DNA of 64,000 nucleotides from Abyssibius alkaniclasticus (lineage in GTDB: Bacteria; Pseudomonadota; Alphaproteobacteria; Rhodobacterales; Rhodobacteraceae): assembly GCF_020447305.1 (NCBI RefSeq), contig NZ_CP095732.1, positions 1,272,501-1,336,500 of the forward strand, in the 5' to 3' direction. Positions 54,320 to 62,716 of the stretch are shown here, piece after piece (within the stretch, counting starts at the first letter, position 1; each line of letters begins with the position of its first letter). The notes under the pieces were generated by a model. The model was not told the origin of the DNA and did not search any database. It saw only the letters and a list, made by a program, of their open reading frames with translations. The translations under genes were made by a program, and so were the position numbers.

Positions 54320-55495
54320 ATGCCCGTGATCACCAATATCGCCGATTTGCAGAACCTCGCGCGCCGCCGCGTGCCGCGCATGTTTTACCAATATGCCGAT
54401 TCGGGTTCATGGACCGAGCAGACCTACCGCGCCAACGAGCAGGATTTTGCGCGCATCCGCCTGAACCAGAAGGTGGCTGTCAACCTTGAAACCCGCAGCC
54501 TTGCCAGCACAATGCTGGGCGCGCCGGTTTCCATGCCGCTGGCCTTTTCCCCTGTGGGCATGTGCGGGATGCAATGCGCCGATGGCGAGATCAAGGCCGC
54601 ACGGGCTGCCAACGCGTTTGGTGTGCCTTTCAGCCTGTCGACCATGTCGATCTGCTCCATCGAAGATCTGGCCACCGAAACCGGCAAACCCTTCTGGTTC
54701 CAGCTTTATGTGATGCGTGATCAGGAATTTTCCGACCGGCTGATCGAGCGCGCGCGCGCCGCCAAGTGTTCGGCGCTGATTGTCACGCTCGACCTTCAGC
54801 TTCTGGCGCAGCGCCATAATGATTTGAAGAACGATCTGACCGCACCGCCGCGCCTGACGGTGAAGAACCTGATCAACCTCAGCACCAAATGGCGCTGGGG
54901 CATGGGGATGCTGGGCACCAGACGGCACACATTCGGCAATATCGTCGGCCATGCCAAGGGCGTGACCAATATGAACAGCCTGATGGAATGGACGAGCGAC
55001 CAGTTCGACCTTGCGCTCGACTGGGAGAAGGTCAAGGCGATCAAGAAAAAATGGGGCGGCAAGATGATCCTGAAGGGCATCTTGAACGTCGAAGACGCCA
55101 GGAAGGCCGTGGAAACCGGGGCGGATGCGATTATCGTTTCCAATCATGGCGGGCGGCAGTTGGACGGGGCGGTATCCTCTATTGAAATGCTGCCGCAAAT
55201 TGTTGATGCGGTCGGCGACAAGATCGAAGTGCTGTTTGACGGCGGAATCCGCTCGGGCCAGAGCGTGCTGAAAGCCGTGGCCCTGGGGGCGAAAGGCGCC
55301 TTTATCGGGCGGCCCTACCTTTATGCCCTCGGCGCAGAAGGCCAGCGCGGCGTGGAAAAAATGCTCGCCTTCATGCATAAGGAATTGGATGTCACTATGG
55401 CGCTGATGGGCCATAACGACATTCAGAATGTGGGCCGCGATGATTTGATCGACCCAGCCAAAGTGCTGAACCCCTGGATGGGGCCAGCCGCCTAG
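54320..55495 (+). CDS. lldD: FMN-dependent alpha-hydroxy-acid dehydrogenase (L-lactate dehydrogenase type)
   Basis: A 391-residue flavin enzyme that oxidises L-lactate or a related 2-hydroxy acid to the 2-oxo acid. The active-site His/Arg lie in SNHGGRQLDG (about 272-281). The FMN phosphate loops are DGGIRSGQSV and GRPYLYALGA. AAGGAG at 54308-54313 fixes the ATG at 54320; the frame from 54233 is not used. Glycolate- or mandelate-type substrates cannot be excluded. Its TAG abuts the stop of the convergent RTX gene without a gap. Confidence 0.88.
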   Translation: MPVITNIADLQNLARRRVPRMFYQYADSGSWTEQTYRANEQDFARIRLNQKVAVNLETRSLASTMLGAPVSMPLAFSPVGMCGMQCADGEIKAARAANAFGVPFSLSTMSICSIEDLATETGKPFWFQLYVMRDQEFSDRLIERARAAKCSALIVTLDLQLLAQRHNDLKNDLTAPPRLTVKNLINLSTKWRWGMGMLGTRRHTFGNIVGHAKGVTNMNSLMEWTSDQFDLALDWEKVKAIKKKWGGKMILKGILNVEDARKAVETGADAIIVSNHGGRQLDGAVSSIEMLPQIVDAVGDKIEVLFDGGIRSGQSVLKAVALGAKGAFIGRPYLYALGAEGQRGVEKMLAFMHKELDVTMALMGHNDIQNVGRDDLIDPAKVLNPWMGPAA

Positions 55496-56977
55496 CTAGA
55501 GAAAAATAAAGTCATCGGCCAAAAAGTCGCTTGCTGTCAGGCTTGAACCATCGTCGGTCATGACGCGGATCTCGTCATTGTTGACGGTGAGCATGATGCC
55601 GTTTTTCAGGCTTTTGAACCCGATATCATAGATCGAATAGAACATGGAAAAATCTGACAGGTCGATCCGGTCGATGCCGATCTGAAAATCGGTGATGACA
55701 TCGCGCTGGCCGTCTTCGCGGAACTGGAAAATATCGGCCCCGTCGCCACCGGTCAGACTGTCGCGGCCGCGCCCGTCGATCAGAATGTCATTGCCGGCCC
55801 CGCCATCCAGAATGTCGCGCCCGCCAAAGCCGTTGATGATGTCATCGCCCGCCGTGCCGACGAGCGTCTGGCGCCCGCGCCCGCCATTGATGGTTTCGCC
55901 AATATCAAGCGTAAGCTCGAACTGGGTAAAGCCATGTTCAGCCGCACTGGCTGCAAAAATGAAGATGCGCCCGCCGATTTCAACAATCTCGATATCGTCG
56001 ATATTGTTGAGCGTCGTGTCAAAATCATCGGCGACGGTGGTGACAAGATGCAGCCGGCCGCGATAGTCGATTTGCAAGATCGAAAACCCGTCATCGCTGC
56101 CGCCTGCAAGTATGAAACTCTTTCCCTCATACTGGAACAGTTTCATGGTGCTGACCTGTTCAAACCGTGTGTCATTGGTATCGACCAGCCGATCGACCAC
56201 TTTCATCTTGCCGCCCTGCGACACCCGCATGACGATCAATTCGTCAGTGCCCGCCGAGCCCATGACCAGAAAGCCGCGTGGCCCGATTTGCACCGCAACC
56301 ATTGCGGAGGGGTTGAAAAACCCGATCTCGCTGTCATCGCGCAGCATGGCTGGTGTTGCATTGCCCTGTGCGCCAAGTATGAAGCTTTGCACCCCGGCAT
56401 CAAAGGTCGATGCGGCGAACATGAAGTCTTTGCCATGCAGCCTGGCGCTGAACATGGCCGAAACATCATTCAGCGCATAGGCGTAGCTATCTGCCATGAA
56501 GCTGATATTTGACAGGGTGCCGTTGCTGTTCAGCCGCGAAACACCCACACCACCCCCGGCACTGGTAACGGTATAAACAAAGGTTCCCGCTTCGGTGCTG
56601 GTGCCATAGGTGGAGACAAGATTGGCGAAATTATAGCTTGCCGTCGGGGTCAGGATGCCATTGCCCTCGACCCGATAAATGGTGGTATTGTCATCATAGC
56701 GCCCGGCGGGAATGACAAAGCTCACCCCATCGACCGTATAGCTTGACAGGCCGCGCACCGATTGCGTGCCCGATGTGGCGCTCAGCAGCACATCGGCGCG
56801 GGGCTGCAAGCTGCCATTGGCCATGATCTCGTAGCTTGAAAGCCCGCCATCCGCCTCGCCCGCCGCAATCACAAAACTGCGCGTGCCGATGGTTAAAACT
56901 TCAAGGCTGTTGCACCCCAGCAATTGCCGCGCGGCAGAATCCAACTGCGCGGACAAACGTGTTACGCTTGCTCGCAT
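55496..56977 (-). CDS. RTX protein with a beta-propeller-like N-terminus
   Basis: A 493-residue protein without a Sec signal. Residues ~25-355 hold about seven repeats of ~45 residues. Each contains a G-(K/R)-x-F-hydrophobic-AG-x-D-x-G pattern, as in GKSFILAGGSDDGFSILQI, suggesting a seven-bladed propeller. Residues 363-415 hold RTX nonapeptides (GGRDILDGG, GGAGNDIL, GGDGADIF) that bind calcium. The C-terminus (ADDFIFL) fits type I secretion. GGAG lies 7 nt before the ATG but is partly inside a 9-bp hairpin. It is likely an exported surface or matrix protein; no T1SS genes are near. Confidence 0.85.
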   Translation of the reverse strand: MRASVTRLSAQLDSAARQLLGCNSLEVLTIGTRSFVIAAGEADGGLSSYEIMANGSLQPRADVLLSATSGTQSVRGLSSYTVDGVSFVIPAGRYDDNTTIYRVEGNGILTPTASYNFANLVSTYGTSTEAGTFVYTVTSAGGGVGVSRLNSNGTLSNISFMADSYAYALNDVSAMFSARLHGKDFMFAASTFDAGVQSFILGAQGNATPAMLRDDSEIGFFNPSAMVAVQIGPRGFLVMGSAGTDELIVMRVSQGGKMKVVDRLVDTNDTRFEQVSTMKLFQYEGKSFILAGGSDDGFSILQIDYRGRLHLVTTVADDFDTTLNNIDDIEIVEIGGRIFIFAASAAEHGFTQFELTLDIGETINGGRGRQTLVGTAGDDIINGFGGRDILDGGAGNDILIDGRGRDSLTGGDGADIFQFREDGQRDVITDFQIGIDRIDLSDFSMFYSIYDIGFKSLKNGIMLTVNNDEIRVMTDDGSSLTASDFLADDFIFL

Positions 56978-56986
56978 TTACTTGCT

Positions 56987-57012
56987 CCTTCACCCGAGGA
57001 TCAGGGTGAAGG
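56987..57012 (-). promoter_or_regulatory. Hairpin covering the RTX gene ribosome binding site
   Basis: On the minus strand CCTTCACCC (57012-57004) pairs perfectly with GGGTGAAGG (56995-56987) over an 8-nt loop. The last two G bases are the first half of the GGAG ribosome binding site of the RTX gene. Folding of the leader would reduce translation. Confidence 0.6.
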
Positions 57013-57040
57013 GCAGGCGTTAAGGCTTGGCTGAAATCTG

Positions 57041-57070
57041 TGGTTAACGCAGATGTAGAGATGGTTAACG
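57041..57070 (-). promoter_or_regulatory. Two CtrA-like half-sites upstream of the RTX gene
   Basis: CGTTAACCA occurs twice on the minus strand (57070-57062 and 57049-57041), 21 bp apart. The distal copy reads TTAACCAT, the CtrA half-site described in Rhodobacterales. A further TTAA is at 57020. Together they may be an operator for the RTX gene. No direct evidence for the regulator. Confidence 0.45.
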
Positions 57071-57071
57071 G

Positions 57072-58169
57072 CTAGGTATTAAACAGAAAATGCAACACAT
57101 CGCCGTCTTTGACGATGTAGGACTTTCCCTCGGCGCGCAGCTTTCCGGCCTCACGCGCGCCTGTTTCGCCATTATGGGCGATGAAATCGTCATAGGCGAT
57201 GGTTTCGGCGCGGATGAAGCCGCGCTCGAAATCACCGTGAATGACGCCCGCTGCCTGTGGGGCGGTTGCGCCTTGCGGAATGGTCCAGGCGCGCGCCTCT
57301 TTCGGGCCAACGGTGAAATAGGTTTGCAGGCCAAGCAAGTCGTGGCCCGCGCGGATAAGCCGGTCGAGCCCGGCCTCGTGCAGGCCAAGTTCTTCAAGGA
57401 ACAGGCTGCGCTCGTCAGCATCAAGCTGGCTGATTTCTTCCTCGATGGCCGCAGAAATGACAACGCAGCCCGCGCCTTGCGCGGCGGCCATTTCCGCCAC
57501 ACGGGCCGATTGGCGATTGCCCTTGGCGGCGGCGGCTTCTTCCACATTGCAGACAAACAGCACCGGCTTGGCTGTCAGAAGCTGCAAAATGCGCCACGAT
57601 TTTTCTTCATCCGCGCCAATGCGGACAGTGCGCGCCGGGCGGCCTTCTTCCAGTGCCGTCTTGGCGCGCGCCAGCAAATCGGCCTGTTCGGCGGCTTCCT
57701 TGTCGCCGCCGCGCAGCTTGCGCTGCATATTGGCAAGGCGGCGCTCGATGCTTTCCAGATCGGCGAGCATCAGCTCGGTTTCAATGGTTTCGGCATCGGC
57801 GACCGGGTCAACCCGGCCTTCGACATGGGTAATATCGTCATCTTCAAAGCAGCGCAGCACATGGGCGATGGCGTCGCATTCGCGGATATTGGCCAGGAAC
57901 TGGTTGCCCAGCCCTTCGCCCTTCGACGCACCGCGCACAAGGCCCGCAATATCGACAAAGGTCATACGTGTGGGAATGATCTGCCTGGATTTTGCAATGG
58001 CAGCAAGCGTGTCGAGCCGCGCATCGGGCACCGAAACCTCGCCGATATTCGGCTCGATCGTGCAAAAGGGGAAGTTGGCGGCCTGCGCAGCAGCCGTGCG
58101 GGTCAGCGCGTTGAACAGGGTCGATTTGCCAACATTCGGCAGGCCCACGATTCCGGTCTTGAAACCCAT
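57072..58169 (-). CDS. ychF: Redox-regulated ATPase/GTPase YchF
   Basis: OBG-family P-loop protein of 365 residues that prefers ATP and binds ribosomes. The P-loop is GLPNVGKST (8-16), switch region DIAGLVRGASKGEGLGNQFL, and a C-terminal TGS domain (about 280-363). The frame is open to 58199, but AAGGGG before the ATG at 58169 and the family start (MGFKTGIVG) fix the start. Its stop lies 2 nt from a CtrA-like site used by the next gene. Confidence 0.95.
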   Translation of the reverse strand: MGFKTGIVGLPNVGKSTLFNALTRTAAAQAANFPFCTIEPNIGEVSVPDARLDTLAAIAKSRQIIPTRMTFVDIAGLVRGASKGEGLGNQFLANIRECDAIAHVLRCFEDDDITHVEGRVDPVADAETIETELMLADLESIERRLANMQRKLRGGDKEAAEQADLLARAKTALEEGRPARTVRIGADEEKSWRILQLLTAKPVLFVCNVEEAAAAKGNRQSARVAEMAAAQGAGCVVISAAIEEEISQLDADERSLFLEELGLHEAGLDRLIRAGHDLLGLQTYFTVGPKEARAWTIPQGATAPQAAGVIHGDFERGFIRAETIAYDDFIAHNGETGAREAGKLRAEGKSYIVKDGDVLHFLFNT

Positions 58170-58274
58170 TTCCACTTCCCCTTGCCAATTTGTGCGCAAC
58201 TAAACCTGGGGCGCATCTAGGGGCGAGGGGTGGTTTTGGTCAAGGGGCAAAGCCGGAATTGCGCGAACGCCATC

Positions 58275-58324
58275 GGTGGCGGCGCGGTGCTATTGCACAA
58301 GTTGAAACGGCGCGCCCGCGCCGC
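58275..58324 (+). repeat. Structured intergenic repeat, copy B
   Basis: GCGGCGCGG (58279-58287) pairs with CCGCGCCGC (58316-58324). An inner GTGC-TATT-GCAC hairpin (58287-58298) overlaps the end of the left arm by one base. Over 56 nt it aligns without gaps to copy A (26602-26657) with about 41 identities. It lacks the GATCAAAGATC hairpin of copies A and C. It lies in the gap between the ychF start and the end of the BNR gene. Confidence 0.6.
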
Positions 58325-58346
58325 GTTGCAGCGTTTCGCCTGTCGC

Positions 58347-59426
58347 CTAGCTGAAGGCCAGCGTGGCGATGGGCGGCAGGGTGCTGGAAAGCTGTTGCCA
58401 GCTATCGCCCATATTCTCGCTCAGCCACAGGTTGCCGGTGGTCGAGCCCGTGGCCAGCCTGTTGCCGGTTTCATCGACGATCAGCGCATGGCGATAGACA
58501 AGGTCGTAGCTGGGGGCGCTGGGCAGGCCATTGTCCAGCACTTCAAAGCTTTGCCCGCCATCGCGGGTGCGGGTGATGACGAATTTACCATCGACCGGCA
58601 CGCGGCATTCATCTTTCACCGCCGGTGCAAACCATGCGGTATCCGGCTCATGCGGATGGGCGGCGACGGCAAAGCCGAAGTTCGATGGCGGCACGTTGTG
58701 CAACTCGGTGAAGTTCATGCCGCCATCATCGGAGCGATAGACGCCGCAATGGTGCTGGCACCACACACGGTCGGGCGCATTGGTGCAGGCGGCAATGAAA
58801 TGCGGATCTTGCGAGGTTGGGTCGCTCGCCTGTTCGGGGGGCAGGAAGGCGGCGTTGAACCCGTGGCCCGCCTGCGCCCAGCTTTGCCCGCAATCAAAAC
58901 TGTGCCAGCAGCCACCGCAAGACACGCCCAGCGTTATGTGCTGGCTGTCGCGCGCATCGGTGATGATGGAATGGATGCCGGGATGGTCGTAGCCGCCGCC
59001 GAACCATTTGGCGCGTTCGGGGCGTGCCCACAGGCTTTCGACCAGTTCCCAGCTTTCACCACGGTTGGCGGATTTGAACAAGCCGCCGGGCAGGGTGCCG
59101 GCCCAGATCAGCCCCGGCTGGTCGGCCCCGCCGGGGCTAAGCACCCAGATCATGTCCAGCGCGGGCGCGTCGGGCGCATCGGAAGCCGGGTAGGCGGGGG
59201 TGGGAAATTCCTGCCAGCTTTTGCCATTGTCCTGACTGCGGTGGAATTTGCAGCCGAAATGCCCATGCTGTAGCGCCACATATTGCGCCCCGTCGCGCGG
59301 GTCGACCATGAAGGCCGTGACCGGCCCGGCCAGAAAGGCGGGCGGACCGGCAAGCTGCCAGCCATCTGCGCCGCGCGTGTAGTGAAACAGCCCTTTGCGG
59401 GTGCCAACATGTAAACGGTCGCTCAT
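58347..59426 (-). CDS. BNR/sialidase-like beta-propeller protein
   Basis: A 359-residue protein without a signal peptide. It has several Asp-box (BNR) motifs of the S-x-D-x-G-x-x-W type: SQDNGKSWQEF, SANRGESWELV, SFDCGQSWAQA, RSDDGGMNFTE, TRDGGQSFEVL and SENMGDSWQQL. These mark a six-bladed propeller like that of sialidases and photosystem assembly factors, but catalytic sialidase residues are not evident. AGGAGG precedes the ATG at 59426. It starts 1 nt after a MoaD-like gene, suggesting a joint function. Confidence 0.82.
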   Translation of the reverse strand: MSDRLHVGTRKGLFHYTRGADGWQLAGPPAFLAGPVTAFMVDPRDGAQYVALQHGHFGCKFHRSQDNGKSWQEFPTPAYPASDAPDAPALDMIWVLSPGGADQPGLIWAGTLPGGLFKSANRGESWELVESLWARPERAKWFGGGYDHPGIHSIITDARDSQHITLGVSCGGCWHSFDCGQSWAQAGHGFNAAFLPPEQASDPTSQDPHFIAACTNAPDRVWCQHHCGVYRSDDGGMNFTELHNVPPSNFGFAVAAHPHEPDTAWFAPAVKDECRVPVDGKFVITRTRDGGQSFEVLDNGLPSAPSYDLVYRHALIVDETGNRLATGSTTGNLWLSENMGDSWQQLSSTLPPIATLAFS

Positions 59427-59427
59427 C

Positions 59428-59697
59428 TCATCCTCCTGAAAGGGCTTGCATGATGTAGATTTCGGCGTCGGGTTGCAGCGGGTCTGACAGTTTGACGCGG
59501 TCGGCCAGCAACGCGCCATCGATGAAGATGTTTACATGCTTGCGCAACCGCCCCTGCTCATCAAGCACATAGCCGGCGAGCAGCGGGTCGTCTTTGAGGG
59601 CGTTTTGCAGGGCTGCGGCCAGGGTTTCACCGCTGGCGAGCAGTTCTGGCACCGGGCGGTGGCGGGCGAGGTTTGCTGTGAAGCGGATGGTCGCCAT
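59428..59697 (-). CDS. MoaD/ThiS-family ubiquitin-like protein
   Basis: An 89-residue beta-grasp protein. The N-terminus MATIRFTANLARHRP is a first beta-strand, and the C-terminus ends in SGG, as needed for adenylation and sulfur or protein conjugation. No moaE, thiG or E1-like gene adjoins it. Its only partner in the operon is the BNR propeller gene 1 nt downstream. It may carry sulfur or be attached to another protein; the pathway is unknown. Confidence 0.78.
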   Translation of the reverse strand: MATIRFTANLARHRPVPELLASGETLAAALQNALKDDPLLAGYVLDEQGRLRKHVNIFIDGALLADRVKLSDPLQPDAEIYIMQALSGG

Positions 59698-59842
59698 AGG
59701 GCGGCTCCTTTGGCCCAGCTTGCCCCAAACCGGGCGATTCGCGCAATCAGTCTGGAAAACCGTTCGGGAACCGCAGGAGAATCTTGATCCTTTGTGGCGC
59801 AGCTCGCACTATGGGCCATAAGAATAGCCAACAGGAAATGAC

Positions 59843-60049
59843 ATGCATCTTGCATACAAAGTTAACAGCTACATTTCAGGGCGTTACCCGGAAGCGATTT
59901 GCGACGCTTGTATCGCCGCTTCGCTTGAAATTCGGCACCAACAGGCAAACCGCGTAACGATGGCCTTGGAAACAACAAGCGATTTTGATCGCGGAATTGG
60001 AATATGCGAGGACTGCGGCAAAGAACAAAAGGTCATTAAGCGCACCTGA
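59843..60049 (+). CDS. Small Cys-rich zinc-ribbon-like protein
   Basis: A 68-residue protein with two Cys pairs, CDAC (about 20-23) and CEDC (about 55-58), fitting a zinc ribbon. Between them is a small helical region with a Thr/Arg-rich segment (QQANRVTMALE). ACAGGAAAT upstream of the ATG gives a modest ribosome binding site. It is not similar to named families that I recognise. It lies between the MoaD-like gene (divergent) and trpA. Confidence 0.6.
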   Translation: MHLAYKVNSYISGRYPEAICDACIAASLEIRHQQANRVTMALETTSDFDRGIGICEDCGKEQKVIKRT

Positions 60050-60157
60050 AGTCGGATCCTGGATTGCACATGGCGTAATCGTTCGGAAATCGCCAAATGC
60101 AAGTTGATTTCCCGTTTGCATTGGGCCAAACCCGTTTTCAACAGACAGGAGCCGCCC

Positions 60158-60949
60158 ATGACCCGGATTGATGCCAGATTTGCCGAATTGAAAAGCCAGA
60201 ACCGCAAGGCCTTTGTGACCTTCGTGATGGCGGGCGATCCGGGCTACGAGGCTTCGCTGGAGCTTGTAAAAGGCCTGCCCGCCGCGGGGGCGGATATTAT
60301 CGAGCTTGGGATGCCCTTCACCGACCCGATGGCCGATGGCCCCGCCATTCAGCTTGCCGGCCAGCGCGCGCTCGATGCAGGCATGACCCTGCACCGCGTG
60401 CTTGACATGGTGCGCGCCTTTCGTGCGGGCGATGATGCCACACCGATCGTGCTGATGGGCTATTACAACCCGATTTTCGCGATGGGCGTGGAAAGTTTTG
60501 TCACCGCAGCGGTTGAAGCGGGCGTCGACGGGCTGATCGTGGTAGACCTGCCGCCCGAAGAAGACAGCGAGCTGTGCCTGCCCGCGCAGGCTGCCGGGCT
60601 GAACTTCATTCGCCTGACCACACCCACAACCGACAATGCCCGCCTGCCCGCCGTGCTGAAAAACACCTCTGGCTTCATATACTATGTGTCGATCAACGGC
60701 ATTACCGGGGCGGCCGAGGCCGATGCCTCTGCCGTGGCGCCCGAAGTGGCGCGCATCAAGGCCGCGACCGATCTGCCGGTTTGCGTCGGCTTTGGTATCA
60801 GAACCCCCGCGGGCGCGCAGGCGATTGCCGAGGTTGCCGATGGCGCGGTGGTCGGCTCGGCCATTGTCAGCAAGATCGGCGATGGTGAACCCACCGCCAA
60901 GGTGCTGGAGTTTGTGGCCGAACTGGCCGCGGGCGCGCATCGCGCCTAG
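60158..60949 (+). CDS. trpA: Tryptophan synthase alpha chain
   Basis: Cleaves indole-3-glycerol phosphate to indole, which is passed to TrpB. It has 263 residues. The catalytic pair E49 and D60 lies in [15 protein letters not shown]. The phosphate-binding segments are GFGIRTP and [14 protein letters not shown] before the ATG at 60158 fixes the start; the frame is open from 60104. It is separate from trpF-trpB in this window. Its stop is in a CTAG shared with the convergent metG. Confidence 0.95.
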   Translation: MTRIDARFAELKSQNRKAFVTFVMAGDPGYEASLELVKGLPAAGADIIELGMPFTDPMADGPAIQLAGQRALDAGMTLHRVLDMVRAFRAGDDATPIVLMGYYNPIFAMGVESFVTAAVEAGVDGLIVVDLPPEEDSELCLPAQAAGLNFIRLTTPTTDNARLPAVLKNTSGFIYYVSINGITGAAEADASAVAPEVARIKAATDLPVCVGFGIRTPAGAQAIAEVADGAVVGSAIVSKIGDGEPTAKVLEFVAELAAGAHRA

Positions 60950-62661
60950 GCGTTTTCGCCTGCAAACCGGGCTTCAAGGGCTGCACGCGCCTCATCGGAT
61001 ATCTTGGCGAACATCACGTCGGGCACGGTAAATTCGTGGCCGGGCTGAAGGGCCGAAACTGCGGATTTTACATTGGCCGGCCAGGCACCCGAAGTGTTGA
61101 GCGCGGCCTGTATGGTCGCCGCCGCATCTGGCACAAAGGGCGCTGCCAGGGCGCCATATAGGCCGATCAGGTTCAGCGCGAGTCGGATGATTGCCGCCGC
61201 GCCGTCCGGGTCGGTCTTGAACAGCGTCCAGGGGGCGGCGGCCTGCAAATACTCGTTGCCCGCCGCCCAGATGGCGCGCAGCTCGGCCGTGGCTTTGCGA
61301 ATTTCGATGGCATCCATATGGCCCTGATAGGCAGTGAGCCGGGTTTCAAGCTCGGCAATCAGCGCCGCCTCGGCCGGCCCATAGCTGCCAGCGCCCGGCA
61401 CGGCAGGGCCGAATTTGCTGTTGCAGAATTTGGTCACACGGCTGACGAAATTGCCCAGCACATCGGCCAGATCCTTGTTCACACCTGCCTGAAAGCTTTC
61501 CCAGGTGAAATCGGCATCGCTGGATTCTGGTGCGTTCGATAGCAGCCACCAGCGCCAGTAATCGGACGGCATGATCTCGAGTGCCTGATCCATGAACACA
61601 CCGCGCCCCTGGCTGGTGGAGAATTTGCCGCCCTCGTAATTCAGCCAGTTGAAGCTTTTGATATAGTCGACCAGCTTCCAAGGCTCGCCCGAGCCCATGA
61701 TCGTGGCGGGGAAGGACAGGGTGTGGAAGGGCACGTTATCCTTGCCCATGAACTGGACATAGCGCACATCATCGGCGCCCAGATCGTTGCGCCACCAGCG
61801 CTGCCAAGCGGCATCATCCTGCCCATGCGCATCGGCCCATTCGGCGGTGGCGGCGATATATTCGATGGGCGCATCGAACCAGACATAAAAGACCTTGCCC
61901 TCCATCCCCGGCCAGTCCTGGGTGCCGCGCTTCACCGGCACACCCCAGGCCAGATCGCGGGTAATGCCACGGTCTTGCAAGCCGTCGCCGTCATTCAGCC
62001 ATTTCCTGGCGATGGAGGTGGTCAGGATCGGCCAGTCTTTCTTGGTCTCGATCCATTCGGTGAGCTTGGCGCGCATGGCGGATTGGCGCAGATACAGGTG
62101 CTTTGTTTCGCGCACTTCCAAGTCGGTGCTGCCCGAAATCGCGCTGCGCGGGTTGATCAGGTCGGTCGGGTCAAGCTGCTTGGTGCAGTTTTCGCACTGG
62201 TCGCCCCGCGCATTTTCAAAGCCGCAATTCGGGCAGGTGCCTTCGATGTAGCGATCCGGCAGGAAACGGCCATCAGCGTGGGAATAGACCTGCTTTTCGC
62301 TGACCTCCTCGATCAGCCCTGCATCGGCCAGACGACCGGCAAAATGCTGGGTCAGGTGGCGGTTGCGGGTGGATGACGAGCGGCCAAAATGGTCGAATGA
62401 CAGGCGGAACCCATCGGCAATGTCCTTTTGCACCTGCCACATTTCGGCACAGAATTCATCGACCGGTTTGCCCGCCTTGGCGGCGGCCAGCTCGGCGGGG
62501 GTGCCATGTTCATCCGTTGCGCAGATGAACATCACCTCATGGCCACGCGCGCGCATGTAGCGGGCATAGGCATCGGATGGCAATTGGCTGCCAACCAGGT
62601 TGCCCAGATGCTTGATGCCGTTGATATAGGGCAGGGCCGAAGTGATAAGCGTGCGGGTCAT
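60946..62661 (-). CDS. metG: Methionyl-tRNA synthetase
   Basis: Charges tRNA-Met. It has 571 residues. Class I motifs are [11 protein letters not shown] (HIGH variant) and KFSTSQG (KMSKS variant). The zinc knuckle is CPNCG...CENC (about 143-160). It has the anticodon-binding helical domain but no C-terminal dimerisation domain, the shorter form common in alphaproteobacteria. It is convergent with trpA with a 4-nt stop overlap. Confidence 0.95.
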   Translation of the reverse strand: MTRTLITSALPYINGIKHLGNLVGSQLPSDAYARYMRARGHEVMFICATDEHGTPAELAAAKAGKPVDEFCAEMWQVQKDIADGFRLSFDHFGRSSSTRNRHLTQHFAGRLADAGLIEEVSEKQVYSHADGRFLPDRYIEGTCPNCGFENARGDQCENCTKQLDPTDLINPRSAISGSTDLEVRETKHLYLRQSAMRAKLTEWIETKKDWPILTTSIARKWLNDGDGLQDRGITRDLAWGVPVKRGTQDWPGMEGKVFYVWFDAPIEYIAATAEWADAHGQDDAAWQRWWRNDLGADDVRYVQFMGKDNVPFHTLSFPATIMGSGEPWKLVDYIKSFNWLNYEGGKFSTSQGRGVFMDQALEIMPSDYWRWWLLSNAPESSDADFTWESFQAGVNKDLADVLGNFVSRVTKFCNSKFGPAVPGAGSYGPAEAALIAELETRLTAYQGHMDAIEIRKATAELRAIWAAGNEYLQAAAPWTLFKTDPDGAAAIIRLALNLIGLYGALAAPFVPDAAATIQAALNTSGAWPANVKSAVSALQPGHEFTVPDVMFAKISDEARAALEARFAGENA

Positions 62662-62716
62662 GGTGAATCCTTCAGGGTTTGGGCTGCTTTAGCGCAAGGC
62701 GTGGCGGCATTCCAGC

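Noticed and set aside
57090-58220. 376-codon plus-strand frame over ychF
   Set aside because: ychF on the minus strand has the P-loop, switch and TGS domain; the plus-strand frame has none.
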